A DNA stretch of 64,000 bases from Corynebacterium frankenforstense (GTDB lineage Bacteria; Actinomycetota; Actinomycetes; Mycobacteriales; Mycobacteriaceae), in NCBI RefSeq assembly GCF_030211955.1, contig NZ_JASODI010000013.1, forward strand, positions 1-64,000, read 5' to 3'. Of the stretch, positions 8,267 to 15,938 are shown in pieces. How positions within the stretch are numbered: position 1 is the first letter of the stretch; the number at the start of each line of letters is the position of its first letter. A program made the translations under genes and the position numbers. The notes under the pieces were generated by a model that saw only the letters and a list, made by a program, of their open reading frames with translations, searched no databases and was not told where the DNA came from.

Positions 8267-9556
8267 TTAAGCCTCGAGCAGGCGCTGGCCCCAGTAGGTG
8301 TCCCCGCCCTCGCCGACTCCCGGCGGCAGCGCGTAGACCGAGGATCCGATGTGGGTGATCCACTCGTTGAGGCGGTCGCCGCCGTCGAGACGGCGCTGGA
8401 TCGCGCTGAACTGCTTGTCCGGGTTGCGCTGGTAGCACAGGAAGACCAGCCCGGAGTTCGAGGCGTCGCCGCTGCCCGGTTCCGGCTCGAGGTCGTAGGT
8501 GTAGGGCCGGCGCAGCAGGCGCTGCTCGCCCTGGTACTTCTCGTCGTCGCGCGAGAGCGCCATGTGGCTCTTCGGGTCGATGACCGGAAGGCCCGTCTCG
8601 TCGGTCTTGGTCAGGTCCGGCTCGGTGAACTCGTCGCCGCCGGACAGCGGCGCGCCCTCGGGCAGGTCGCGGCCGATGACGACCTCGCGGGAGTTGCGGT
8701 CGAGCTTCTCCCACTCGTCCATGTGCATGGCGATGCGGCGGGCGACCATGACGCTGCCGCCGTCGAGCCAGTCGGGCGCGCCATCGGCGGCGGCGTCGAT
8801 CCAGACCTGCTGGTCGTACTCCTCGTCGCCGTGCGGGTTGACGGTGCCGTCCTTCTGGCCGAAGAGGTTGCGCGGGGTGGTGCCGTCGGCCATCGAGCCG
8901 TCGGCGTGGCTGAGCCCGCGCTGGAACCAGCGGGTGTGGGCGTAGTCCACCCCGGAGCGGATCATGTGGCGCATCGCGTAGGCCACCGAGATGGCGTCGT
9001 CGCCGCAGATCTGCAGCACCAGGTCGGTCTGGCCCCAGCGCGGGTCCAGGTCGTCGTGTTCGAAGGCGGGGATGTCGTGCAGGAACTCCGGGCGCTTGTC
9101 GGTCAGGCCGATCTTGTCGAAGAGCGGCTCGCCGAAGCCGACCGTGATGGTCAGGTTCGCCGGGATCTGCACCATCTCCGGCTCGAGCCCGCCGACCGGG
9201 TTCTGCCCGGTGCACAGCGCGCGGGCGTCCTCGGTCCACAGGTTCATCAGCCGACGCACCCCCGCGCGGTCCACGCCCTCGTTGAGGTCGAAGGAGATCA
9301 GCGCGAGGTTGGCCTGCGAGGCGGTCTGCACGCCGGCCTGGTGGGGCCCGTCGAAGGCCACCGTCCGACCGGCCAGCGGGGCGGCGTCCGCCCCGGGCAC
9401 GTCCGTCGCCTCATCCCCCGTGCCGCCCTTGGCGGTCTCGCCGCCGGGACTGGCGCAGGCCACGGCGGCGGCGCCGACGGCGCCGACCCCGGCTCCGAGG
9501 AACCCGCGGCGCGAGAGGCGGTGGATGTGCTGGTTGCGGTCGTTGGTGTCAGTCAT
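8267..9556 (-). CDS. Tat-exported Dyp-type haem peroxidase (EfeB-like)
   Basis: 429 residues. The twin-arginine signal HRLSRRGFLGAG (R16, R17) is followed by a hydrophobic Ala/Gly stretch and a Cys-Ala-Ser segment at about residue 34, so export in folded form is expected. The DyP motif is present as GQKDGT with the catalytic Asp at about residue 236; the proximal haem His is in KSHMALS (about 331), with an Arg-rich segment after it. The family oxidises dyes and phenolics and may strip iron from haem. It is last in a CopC-PCu(A)C-DyP operon, 61 bases after the PCu(A)C gene; the same trio occurs in C. glutamicum. Confidence 0.92.
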   Translation of the reverse strand: MTDTNDRNQHIHRLSRRGFLGAGVGAVGAAAVACASPGGETAKGGTGDEATDVPGADAAPLAGRTVAFDGPHQAGVQTASQANLALISFDLNEGVDRAGVRRLMNLWTEDARALCTGQNPVGGLEPEMVQIPANLTITVGFGEPLFDKIGLTDKRPEFLHDIPAFEHDDLDPRWGQTDLVLQICGDDAISVAYAMRHMIRSGVDYAHTRWFQRGLSHADGSMADGTTPRNLFGQKDGTVNPHGDEEYDQQVWIDAAADGAPDWLDGGSVMVARRIAMHMDEWEKLDRNSREVVIGRDLPEGAPLSGGDEFTEPDLTKTDETGLPVIDPKSHMALSRDDEKYQGEQRLLRRPYTYDLEPEPGSGDASNSGLVFLCYQRNPDKQFSAIQRRLDGGDRLNEWITHIGSSVYALPPGVGEGGDTYWGQRLLEA

Positions 9557-9616
9557 TGCCTTCTGTTCGAGCTCCCTCAGTGTGGCCCGTACGGGCCGTC
9601 GGTGCCCCGGGTGGGC

Positions 9617-10324
9617 CTAGTGACCCTCGTGGCCCTCGTGGCCGGAGTGGTCCATGCCCTCCATGTTGCCCGAGTCGCCGTGGTCCATGCCTTCCATGCC
9701 CTCGTGGCCGGAGTGGTCCATGTCCTCCATGCCCTCCATGCCCTCGAGGCCGCCGTGCTCCTGGCCGGCGAGGTCGCCGTAGTCCTCGTCGCCCGGCAGC
9801 AGGGTGCGCACGGGCACGTCCTTGGCCTCGACGGTCGCGCCGTCGGCCAGCTCGAAGGTGATGTCGACGGTGTCGCCGGCGGCGACCGGGGTTTCGTAGT
9901 CCATGACCATCAGGTGGTCGCCGCCCGGCTCGAGCACGCGCTCGCCGTTGGCGGGGATCGTCATCGGGGTGGTCATCTCCTGCATGACACCGTCGACGGT
10001 CTCGTGCATCTGGTTCTTCGGCGCGCCCAGCGAGGTGGTGAAGCCGGTGATCGACAGGTCGCGGTCGGTGTGGTTGACCAGGGTGCCGAAGATGCCGGTC
10101 ATGTGGTTGTCCTCGCCCTTGGCACGCACGACGGCTTCCTCGAAGGTCAGCTCGGAGTCCGCAGCCTCGGTGGTGCTCTCGGCGGCCGAGGTCGACTGGC
10201 TGCTCTCCGCGGTGGTGGCCTCGGAGTCCTGCTCGTTGGCGGGCGAGCAGCCGGCCAGGGCGAGGGCGGCGGTCGCGGTGAGCGCGGCCAGCATCATCGG
10301 CGAGCGCTTGGACAGGTGCTTCAT
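9617..10324 (-). CDS. Copper chaperone PCu(A)C lipoprotein with His/Met-rich tail
   Basis: 235 residues. A lipoprotein signal peptide ends LALAGC, with lipidated Cys at 26. The PCu(A)C copper motif is seen as HETVDGVMQEM followed by GGDHLMVMD, which together bind Cu(I) outside the cell for delivery to cuproenzymes. The last 45 residues are an unusual repeated MEGMDHSGHEG-type tail, rich in Met, His, Asp and Glu and likely to bind extra metal. It starts four bases after the CopC-like gene stop, so the two are co-translated. Confidence 0.9.
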   Translation of the reverse strand: MKHLSKRSPMMLAALTATAALALAGCSPANEQDSEATTAESSQSTSAAESTTEAADSELTFEEAVVRAKGEDNHMTGIFGTLVNHTDRDLSITGFTTSLGAPKNQMHETVDGVMQEMTTPMTIPANGERVLEPGGDHLMVMDYETPVAAGDTVDITFELADGATVEAKDVPVRTLLPGDEDYGDLAGQEHGGLEGMEGMEDMDHSGHEGMEGMDHGDSGNMEGMDHSGHEGHEGH

Positions 10325-10328
10325 CGAA

Positions 10329-10910
10329 TTACTTCTCCTTGTTAGAGGACGTCGTGGAACGAGTGAACCAGACGATCACGGCACCGAGGACGGCCAGCAG
10401 CGCGACCCCGCCGAGGGCGATCCACAGCCAGGAGGAGGGTCCCTCCTCGGCCGCGGCCCCGTCGGGGGCGTCCGCGGTCTCCCCGGTCGAGCCCTCGGCC
10501 CCGGCGGAATCGCCGAGGACCGTGAACTGCGTCTTGCCGCGGGTGGAGTGCCCGTCCGAGGACGTGATCTGGAAGCCGACCGTGTAGGTGCCCGGCCCCG
10601 GGTCGATGCCCTCGGGCACGTCGATGGCGACGAATCGCCGGTCGAGCTCGGGCTTGCCGCTGAACAGGACCTCGCCGCTCTCGGCGTCCGAGACGGCCAC
10701 GGTGTTGAAGTTCGGGCGCGGCTCGCCGGAGAACTCCAGCGTGATGCGCTCCGGGAAATTGTCGACGCTCGCGTTCACACCCGGGTCTGCGTCGATGACG
10801 CTGTCGTGGGCGGTCGCCGTGGGCGCCGCCGCCGCGGCGCCGAAGACGCCGGTCAGGGCGGCTGCGGCGGCGACGAGGCCGGCTCGTGCACGGTGCGCGG
10901 TGTCTCTCAA
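10329..10910 (-). CDS. CopC-domain copper resistance protein, membrane-anchored
   Basis: About 193 residues if it begins at TTG 10910 (RDTAHRARAGLVAAAAALTG). The basic N-terminus, hydrophobic stretch and cleavage after ATA give a mature protein starting with His35 (HDSVIDADPG), the classical N-terminal Cu(II) ligand of CopC. The CopC beta-barrel follows (LEFSGEPRPNFNTV, DGHSTRGKTQFTV). An Asp/Glu/Gly-rich linker and one C-terminal membrane helix (SSWLWIALGGVALLAVLG) tether it to the membrane. The start codon is uncertain because no ATG or GTG is well placed. It is first gene of the copper/peroxidase operon. Confidence 0.85.
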   Translation of the reverse strand: MRDTAHRARAGLVAAAAALTGVFGAAAAAPTATAHDSVIDADPGVNASVDNFPERITLEFSGEPRPNFNTVAVSDAESGEVLFSGKPELDRRFVAIDVPEGIDPGPGTYTVGFQITSSDGHSTRGKTQFTVLGDSAGAEGSTGETADAPDGAAAEEGPSSWLWIALGGVALLAVLGAVIVWFTRSTTSSNKEK

Positions 10911-11047
10911 GGTTCTCGGGGCCTTTCCTTCGACTGCGGCCCGGTCCGTCCGGGCCCGGGCACTCCGGCTTAGTTGTCGGCGCGCCCGGTGTCCCAGTTC
11001 CCCGTCGGGGTGAAAGAGGGGGTCCGCCGTATCGGGTTCGACGGTCG

Positions 11048-11053
11048 ATTCTA
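11048..11053 (-). promoter_or_regulatory. Predicted -10 box of the CopC operon (TAGAAT)
   Basis: TAGAAT on the minus strand, about 138 bases upstream of the predicted CopC start and just after the tRNA-Val terminator. No convincing -35. Confidence 0.4.
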
Positions 11054-11060
11054 CCCCGGA

Positions 11061-11100
11061 GATGCAAAAGATCCCGCACCCCTGATCGGGGGCGGGATCT
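11061..11100 (-). terminator. Rho-independent terminator of tRNA-Val(CAC)
   Basis: AGATCCCGC / GCGGGATCT stem extended by CCCC/GGGG around TGATC, followed on the minus strand by CTTTTGC. It lies six bases past the tRNA 3' end. Confidence 0.85.
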
Positions 11101-11105
11101 GACGG

Positions 11106-11177
11106 TGGTCCCAGCTGGGATCGAACCAGCGACCTTTCCGGTGTGAACGGAACGCTCTTCCACTGAGCCATGGGACC
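11106..11177 (-). tRNA. tRNA-Val (anticodon CAC)
   Basis: Cloverleaf of 72 bases on the minus strand. Acceptor GGTCCCA pairs with TGGGACC and the discriminator is A. The anticodon stem TTCCG/CGGAA closes the loop TTCACAC, giving anticodon CAC, which reads GUG. The T-loop GGTTCGATCC is normal. No CCA is encoded. Confidence 0.96.
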
Positions 11178-11320
11178 GAACGACTCACAGCGGGCGACAC
11201 GGCCCGTGCGGTGCGCTGTACAAGTTAACACGCCACCTCCTCGCCGACCTAATCCGCAGGTGGACCGGAGTGCGCTGACCACCCACCACGGCAGCGTACG
11301 CGCACGGGCGTGCGACGCGG

Positions 11321-11330
11321 CGTCGTCAAG
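11321..11330 (-). repeat. Near copy of dispersed motif (CTTGACGACG)
   Basis: Minus-strand copy in a gene-free stretch. It shares the 18-mer GTGCTTGACGACGCCGCG with the copy at 5895. Confidence 0.5.
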
Positions 11331-11501
11331 CACACGTGGCACACACGCACACGCCGGATAACCCTGCACGGGGGGGGCGCGCCGGACGCGGCGGGGGACG
11401 CGTCCGGGCGGGCGACGGGGAGCGGCAAAGCGAGCGGAGGCGGGCACCGGTGCGCCGGAGCGCGCCCGCGGGGGCCGTCAAAACCGCGCGACGCTGGGGA
11501 T

Positions 11502-11531
11502 TTGTCTTAGGCGACCGGAACCAGATAGAGT
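11502..11531 (+). promoter_or_regulatory. Predicted promoter of the tRNA Gly-Val-Gly-Cys-Val-Gly cluster
   Basis: TTGTCT (11502-11507) and TAGAGT (11526-11531) are separated by 18 bases and lie 42 bases upstream of the first tRNA-Gly, consistent with a SigA promoter. Confidence 0.6.
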
Positions 11532-11573
11532 TTGTCCTCGCACAACGGCAGGCGCCGCCTACCGGATGGGCGT

Positions 11574-11646
11574 GCGGATGTAGCGCAGTTGGTAGCGCAT
11601 CACCTTGCCAAGGTGAGGGTCGCGAGTTCGAGTCTCGTCATCCGCT
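11574..11646 (+). tRNA. tRNA-Gly (anticodon GCC), copy 1
   Basis: 73 bases; acceptor GCGGATG/CATCCGC, anticodon stem TCACC/GGTGA around TTGCCAA, anticodon GCC reading GGC and GGU. Identical to the copies at 11766 and 12073. Confidence 0.97.
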
Positions 11647-11670
11647 CCGGGAATTTCGATTCCCTTCCCC

Positions 11671-11742
11671 GCGCGATTAGCTCAGGGGGAGAGCGCTTCC
11701 CTGACACGGAAGAGGTCACTGGTTCAATTCCAGTATCGCGCA
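11671..11742 (+). tRNA. tRNA-Val (anticodon GAC), copy 1
   Basis: 72 bases; acceptor GCGCGAT/ATCGCGC, anticodon stem CTTCC/GGAAG around CTGACAC, anticodon GAC reading GUC and GUU. Together with the Gly gene at 11766 it forms a block repeated exactly 307 bases further on. Confidence 0.97.
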
Positions 11743-11765
11743 CAGAGAACCTTCGGGTTCTCGAT

Positions 11766-11838
11766 GCGGATGTAGCGCAGTTGGTAGCGCATCACCTTGC
11801 CAAGGTGAGGGTCGCGAGTTCGAGTCTCGTCATCCGCT
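11766..11838 (+). tRNA. tRNA-Gly (anticodon GCC), copy 2
   Basis: Identical 73-base sequence to copy 1. It is separated from tRNA-Val by a spacer that can fold into a UUCG-loop hairpin and may guide processing. Confidence 0.97.
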
Positions 11839-11889
11839 CCGGTACCCGGTTTTCCGGGCACCCAATCAGGTGGGCCGAGGTCCTCCTGC

Positions 11890-11960
11890 GGTGGAATGGC
11901 CGAGTGGTGAGGCAACGGCCTGCAAAGCCGTGCACACGGGTTCGATTCCCGTTTCCACCT
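11890..11960 (+). tRNA. tRNA-Cys (anticodon GCA)
   Basis: 71 bases; acceptor GGTGGAA/TTCCACC, anticodon stem ACGGC/GCCGT around CTGCAAA, anticodon GCA. It is the only Cys tRNA in the window and is flanked by the two Val-Gly blocks. Confidence 0.96.
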
Positions 11961-11977
11961 CGTAGTTCATCTACCCC

Positions 11978-12049
11978 GCGCGATTAGCTCAGGGGGAGAG
12001 CGCTTCCCTGACACGGAAGAGGTCACTGGTTCAATTCCAGTATCGCGCA
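11978..12049 (+). tRNA. tRNA-Val (anticodon GAC), copy 2
   Basis: Exact duplicate of 11671-11742, 307 bases downstream. Confidence 0.97.
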
Positions 12050-12072
12050 CAGAGAACCTTCGGGTTCTCGAT

Positions 12073-12145
12073 GCGGATGTAGCGCAGTTGGTAGCGCATC
12101 ACCTTGCCAAGGTGAGGGTCGCGAGTTCGAGTCTCGTCATCCGCT
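12073..12145 (+). tRNA. tRNA-Gly (anticodon GCC), copy 3
   Basis: Identical to copies 1 and 2. Here the following bases happen to be CCA. It is the last gene of the cluster, directly before a strong terminator. Confidence 0.97.
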
Positions 12146-12151
12146 CCACCA

Positions 12152-12186
12152 CCCCGCCGGTCCTTTTCAGGGCCGGCGGGGTTTTC
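12152..12186 (+). terminator. Rho-independent terminator of tRNA cluster
   Basis: CCCCGCCGGTCC pairs with GGGCCGGCGGGG (12 bp, one G-U) around TTTTCA, followed by TTTT. Confidence 0.92.
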
Positions 12187-12258
12187 CGTGTCCGGGGCCG
12201 GTCGGTCTGGACTCGGGTGGGGACTGTCCGGCCGGGACCGGCGGCCGCGGAGCGCGGC

Positions 12259-12264
12259 TAGTCT
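12259..12264 (+). promoter_or_regulatory. -10 box TAGTCT of leaderless RibD-domain gene
   Basis: TAGTCT is six bases before the ATG at 12271, so transcription would start at or next to the start codon. No ribosome-binding site is present. Confidence 0.55.
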
Positions 12265-12270
12265 CGGGGT

Positions 12271-13086
12271 ATGGACTCCGAGGACACACACCAGCCCCGC
12301 GGCACGGACGACGCCACCGCGACCGGCCCCGACGCGCTACTCGATGAACTCGTCGGCCCGGACACGCCCGCCCACGGGGAGACCGGCGCCCCGGCAGCCG
12401 GCGGCCGCCCGGCCGAGGTCCGCGCCATCATGGTCAGCGCCCTGACCGGGTCCGCGGCTGTCGACGGGACCTCGGGAGGACTCGGCAACGACCTGGACGC
12501 CGCCCTGCTCGCCGCGGTGCGCCAGTGGGCCGACGCGGTGCTCGTCGGTGCGGGCACCGTGCGCGCCGAGGACTACGGCCCGGTCTGCCCCGACCCCGAC
12601 TACACCGCCCGGCGCGCCGCACGCGGCCAGGCCGCGGCCCCGGTGCTCGCGGTGCTCTCCGGCTCACTGGCCCTCGACACGTCCGCCCGTCTCTTCGCCG
12701 CCTGCCGCGGCGAGGCCCCCGGCGCGCGCCCGCCGCTGATCCTGACCGACTCCTCCGGCGCCGCCTCCGCGCGCGCCGAGACGCTCCGGAGTGCCGGAGC
12801 CGAGGTCGTCGACACCGGTGGAGGCGACGTGCGCGCCGCCGTCGACACGCTCGTCGCGCGCGGGGCGCGCCGCATCGTCTGCGAGGGCGGGCCGAGCCTG
12901 CTGGGCGCGGAGATCTCCGCCGACCTGATCGACGTGCTCTACCTGACCCTCTCCCCCGTCCTCTCCGGCGCGGTCGAGCAGCCCCTGGTCACCGGCGCGG
13001 AGACGACCGCCCGCCCGATGGAGCTGGAGAACCTGCACCGCGACGCCGACTCCACGCTCTTCCTGCGCTACCGCCGCAGGCGCTGA
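12271..13086 (+). CDS. RibD C-terminal-domain pyrimidine reductase
   Basis: 271 residues. It has the dihydrofolate-reductase-like fold of the RibD reductase domain: AIMVSALTGSAAVDG near residue 52, VLVGAGTVRAEDYGP near 91 (NADPH and substrate) and RIVCEGGPSLLGAEI near 201. There is no deaminase domain. By synteny with M. tuberculosis Rv2671, located just before aftC, it may be a stand-alone flavin-pathway or DHFR-like reductase; Rv2671 can partly replace dihydrofolate reductase. The N-terminal 48 residues are low-complexity. The substrate is inferred from the family, not shown. Confidence 0.85.
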   Translation: MDSEDTHQPRGTDDATATGPDALLDELVGPDTPAHGETGAPAAGGRPAEVRAIMVSALTGSAAVDGTSGGLGNDLDAALLAAVRQWADAVLVGAGTVRAEDYGPVCPDPDYTARRAARGQAAAPVLAVLSGSLALDTSARLFAACRGEAPGARPPLILTDSSGAASARAETLRSAGAEVVDTGGGDVRAAVDTLVARGARRIVCEGGPSLLGAEISADLIDVLYLTLSPVLSGAVEQPLVTGAETTARPMELENLHRDADSTLFLRYRRRR

Positions 13087-13170
13087 GTCGCGCGTCGGTC
13101 GCCGAGCCGTGCCCCGGGCGCCGGACTCGCGCCGCGCGCCGGGGCTGCCGGGAAGGCCCATTCCATTCAG

Positions 13171-13176
13171 TAGGGT
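13171..13176 (+). promoter_or_regulatory. -10 box TAGGGT of leaderless aftC
   Basis: TAGGGT ends seven bases before the GTG at 13184; no ribosome-binding site lies in between. Confidence 0.5.
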
Positions 13177-13183
13177 GGACCGC

Positions 13184-14542
13184 GTGAAATCTCTTCGCAG
13201 CGACCCGTTCGCCGGCTTCTGGGTCGGCGCCGTGCCCGCGGCCGACGCCGCGGGTCGCGCCACGGCCCCCGCACAGTCCGCCGACTCGACTGCCGGGCTG
13301 CGCGACCTCGGCCGCCACGACGGCCTGCTGCGCGTCATCCTCTGGCCGCTGGCGGTGCTGCTGGTCGTGCACACCGTCCTCGTGCGCGCCGTCGCCGGCA
13401 GCGTCACGGACGACTTCACCACGGTCTACCTCGCCGCGCGCCGCTTCCTGGACCGGGTGCCCGTCTACGACGAGATCTACCACCACGTCGACCCGCACTA
13501 CCTCTACAACCCGGGCGCGACCCTGCTGCTGAGCCCGCTGGGGATGAGCCACCACCCGAACGCGGTGCGTATGGTCTTCATCCTCGTCGGTGCCGCCGCG
13601 ATCATCGCTGCACTGGCCTGGCTGACCCGTCTGTTCGGCTACCGCGCCACCTCGGCCGTGCTCCCCCTGGCCGTCTGCGCGGCGTTTCTGACCGAGGCGG
13701 TGCGCAACACGCTCGTCTTCGCCAACATCAACGGCGTCCTCCTGCTCGTCTTCGTCGCCTTCCTCGCCTGGCTGCTGCGCGGCCGCGACTGGGCCGCCGG
13801 CGTCGCACTCGGCCTGTGCATCCTGATCAAGCCGATGTTCGCCCCGCTGATCGTGCTGTGCATCGCCGTGTGGCGCTGGCGAGCGGTCATCGCCGCAGTC
13901 GCCGTGCCGGTCGTGGCCAACCTGGTCGCCTGGCCGCTGGTGCCCGGCGCCGGTGACTACCTGACCAAGCTCGCCCCGTACCTCGGCGAGGTCCGCGACT
14001 ACGCCAACAGCTCGCTTCCCGGCATCGCCGTCTACTTCGGCTGGCCCGGGTGGCTGCGGCTGACACTGACCGCCGTGTGCGCCGCCGCGGTGGCCGTGGC
14101 CGTCATCGTGCTGGCCCGCTACCGCTTCACCGCTCCCCTGATGTGGCTGATCACCTCGTCGTCGGTGCTGCTGGCCGGGGTGTTCCTGCTGTCCTCGCTG
14201 GGCCAGCAGTACTACTCGATGATGCTCTTCCCGCTGGTCTTCACCGTCCTGCTGGAGCGCTCCGTGGTGCACAACTGGCCGGCGTGGGCCGCCCTGGCCG
14301 CGGTCTTCTCCCCCTTCGACTGGGACGCCGAGGCCTGGGGCCGGTGGGGCCGCTGGGTCGGCCAGTTCGCCAACACCGCCGGCTGGGCGACACTGCTCGC
14401 CGTCGCCGCGGCCGTCGCCGTGGCCTGGTGGCGCTCCGAGCGCGCCACGGGCGACCGGGCTGCCGGGCCAGCCGGGGTCACCGGCGACGCCCGGAAATAC
14501 CGCACCCGCCGCGTACGCTTCAGTGAGAGGCAGCGCAAGTGA
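13184..14542 (+). CDS. aftC: GT-C arabinofuranosyltransferase AftC
   Basis: 452-residue polytopic membrane protein of the GT87/GT-C fold with roughly ten to twelve hydrophobic segments. The first periplasmic loop holds SVTDDFTTVYLAARRF, with the acidic pair expected for a polyprenyl-phosphate sugar transferase, followed by HYLYNPGATLLLSPLG. The order RibD-like, this gene, msrB matches M. tuberculosis Rv2671-Rv2674, where Rv2673 is AftC, the alpha-1,3 branching enzyme of arabinogalactan and lipoarabinomannan. Assignment rests on fold plus synteny; another GT87 mannosyltransferase is the alternative. GTG start chosen from the TAGGGT box. Confidence 0.85.
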   Translation: MKSLRSDPFAGFWVGAVPAADAAGRATAPAQSADSTAGLRDLGRHDGLLRVILWPLAVLLVVHTVLVRAVAGSVTDDFTTVYLAARRFLDRVPVYDEIYHHVDPHYLYNPGATLLLSPLGMSHHPNAVRMVFILVGAAAIIAALAWLTRLFGYRATSAVLPLAVCAAFLTEAVRNTLVFANINGVLLLVFVAFLAWLLRGRDWAAGVALGLCILIKPMFAPLIVLCIAVWRWRAVIAAVAVPVVANLVAWPLVPGAGDYLTKLAPYLGEVRDYANSSLPGIAVYFGWPGWLRLTLTAVCAAAVAVAVIVLARYRFTAPLMWLITSSSVLLAGVFLLSSLGQQYYSMMLFPLVFTVLLERSVVHNWPAWAALAAVFSPFDWDAEAWGRWGRWVGQFANTAGWATLLAVAAAVAVAWWRSERATGDRAAGPAGVTGDARKYRTRRVRFSERQRK

Positions 14543-14561
14543 ATCCCCGAGGAGGCAGACC

Positions 14562-14984
14562 GTGACCGACTTCAAGATGATCTCCGACGCCGAGTGGCGC
14601 GAGCGCCTCAACGACGAGGAGTACCGGGTGCTGCGCCAGGCCGGCACCGAGGCGCCGTTCGTCGGCGAGTACACCGACACCACCACCGAGGGCGTCTACA
14701 GCTGCCGGGCCTGCGGCGCCGAGCTGTTCCGCTCCGAGCACAAGTTCGCCTCCCACTGCGGCTGGCCGGCGTTCTTCTCCCCGCTGGCCGGCGACCGCGT
14801 CGTCGAACGCACCGATGACTCGCTGGGCATGCGCCGCACCGAGGTGCTCTGCGCCAGCTGCGGCTCCCACCTGGGCCACGTCTTCGCCGGCGAGGGCTAC
14901 GACACCCCGACCGACCTGCGCTACTGCATCAACTCCGTGTGCCTGACCCTCGAGCCCGCCGAGGGCGAGGCCGGGGACAGGTAA
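14562..14984 (+). CDS. msrB: Peptide-methionine (R)-S-oxide reductase MsrB
   Basis: 140 residues. Two CxxC zinc pairs (CRACG, CASCG) and the catalytic RYCINSV motif are present; HCGWPAFF and GSHLGHVF are family signatures. It reduces methionine-R-sulfoxide in oxidised proteins. The GTG start at 14562 has GGAGG nine bases upstream and lies 19 bases after aftC, so the two form an operon. Confidence 0.96.
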   Translation: MTDFKMISDAEWRERLNDEEYRVLRQAGTEAPFVGEYTDTTTEGVYSCRACGAELFRSEHKFASHCGWPAFFSPLAGDRVVERTDDSLGMRRTEVLCASCGSHLGHVFAGEGYDTPTDLRYCINSVCLTLEPAEGEAGDR

Positions 14985-15025
14985 CCGCGCAGCCGAGACA
15001 GCGGGACCCGCGCACACAGCGAAGC

Positions 15026-15067
15026 GAGAGAGGACCGCCGGTGGGATTCCACCGGCGGTCCTCTCTC
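15026..15067. terminator. Bidirectional 19-bp hairpin between msrB and hemQ
   Basis: Perfect 19-bp inverted repeat with loop GATT, lying between two convergent genes. Neither side has a strong T-run, but the stem is unusually long and stable. Confidence 0.75.
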
Positions 15068-15086
15068 ATGGACCTGTCAGAGCCTC

Positions 15087-15794
15087 CTAGGGCAGCAGGT
15101 CGACCATCGCCGAGATGTCCTCGTAGCGCTGGCCGCTGTAGAACGGGATCTCCACGCGCACGTGCAGACGGGCCTCGGTGTAGCGCATCTGGTGCATCAG
15201 GTCGACGATGCGGTCGAGCTTGTCGGCCTCGAAGTTGAGCATCCACTCGTAGTCGCCCAGCACGAAGGCGGTGGTGGTGTTGGCGCGCACGTCGGCGTAG
15301 TCGTGGGCGTTCTGGCCGTGCTCACGCAGGATCTGCGAGCGCTTCTTGGCGTCCATGTAGTACCACTCGTAAGAGCGCACGAACGGGTAGACCGTCATCC
15401 ACTCGCGCGGCTCCTCGCCCATGACGAAGGCCGGCAGGTGGCGCTTGTTGAACTCCGCGGGGCGGTGGACGCCGTTGCCGGTCCACACCAGCTCCGAGGC
15501 GCGGCCCAGGGCGGTGTCGCGGCGGAAGGAGTTCAGCGCCTTCTGCAGGTCGGTGAACGTCTCGGCGTGCCACCACACCATGAAGTCCGCGTTCGCCTGA
15601 ATGCCGGAGGTCAGGTAGACCCCGCGCACCGTGACGACGCCCTCCTCGGCGAGCTTGTCGAAGAACTCCTGCGCCTCACGGCCGACCTCAGCGCGGTCGG
15701 CGGGAAGCTCACCGGGCAGGGTGCGGAAGACCGCGGTCTGGATGTAGGCCTGGAGGCGGTTGAGCGCCACGTAGTCGATGTCGTTGTCAGCCAT
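15087..15794 (-). CDS. hemQ: Coproheme decarboxylase (chlorite-dismutase family, HemQ)
   Basis: 235 residues. It converts coproheme III to haem b using peroxide, the last step of the coproporphyrin-dependent haem pathway of Gram-positive bacteria. The actinobacterial catalytic pair is visible: His119 in NKRHLPAF and Tyr136 in WMTVYPFVRSYEWYYM, within one position of the residues described for the C. diphtheriae enzyme. The start at MADNDIDYVAL is conserved. Synteny with Rv2676c supports it. A TATGAT box lies at 15847-15852. Confidence 0.94.
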   Translation of the reverse strand: MADNDIDYVALNRLQAYIQTAVFRTLPGELPADRAEVGREAQEFFDKLAEEGVVTVRGVYLTSGIQANADFMVWWHAETFTDLQKALNSFRRDTALGRASELVWTGNGVHRPAEFNKRHLPAFVMGEEPREWMTVYPFVRSYEWYYMDAKKRSQILREHGQNAHDYADVRANTTTAFVLGDYEWMLNFEADKLDRIVDLMHQMRYTEARLHVRVEIPFYSGQRYEDISAMVDLLP

Positions 15795-15846
15795 GCCGAC
15801 GGGACCCTCGCTTTCTGGTGATGTCTCGGGAAACCGAATTGGGTCC

Positions 15847-15852
15847 ATCATA
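15847..15852 (-). promoter_or_regulatory. Predicted -10 box of hemQ (TATGAT)
   Basis: TATGAT on the minus strand about 53 bases upstream of the hemQ ATG; -35 not clear. Confidence 0.4.
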
Positions 15853-15925
15853 AGTTGTACTTCGGACGTCGCGCCAACCGACCCGCGCAACGGCGCGCCT
15901 CCCCCGCAGCCGCGCGGGCACCCGT

Positions 15926-15931
15926 TAGCTT
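15926..15931 (+). promoter_or_regulatory. -10 box TAGCTT of leaderless DUF3000 gene
   Basis: TAGCTT ends seven bases before GTG 15939, which is followed directly by ATG 15942. This spacing favours the GTG as the leaderless start. Confidence 0.5.
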
Positions 15932-15938
15932 GGGGGTC

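Larger units (their letters stand above)
11178..11573. other. Gene-free stretch between divergent tRNA-Val and the tRNA cluster
   Basis: No convincing coding region. It holds the upstream region of tRNA-Val(CAC), a CA-rich segment, a run of eight G near 11371, a copy of the CTTGACGACG motif variant on the minus strand (11321-11330), and the promoter of the plus-strand tRNA cluster at its right end. Confidence 0.6.
11671..11838 (+). repeat. Direct repeat: tRNA-Val(GAC)-spacer-tRNA-Gly(GCC), first copy
   Basis: This 168-base block is identical to 11978-12145, including the 23-base spacer, which forms a GAGAACC-TTCG-GGTTCTC hairpin between the two tRNAs. The tRNA-Cys gene lies between the two blocks. 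Confidence 0.9.
11978..12145 (+). repeat. Direct repeat: tRNA-Val(GAC)-spacer-tRNA-Gly(GCC), second copy
   Basis: Exact second copy of the block at 11671-11838; identity ends within a few bases on either side, consistent with a recent segmental duplication. Confidence 0.9.
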
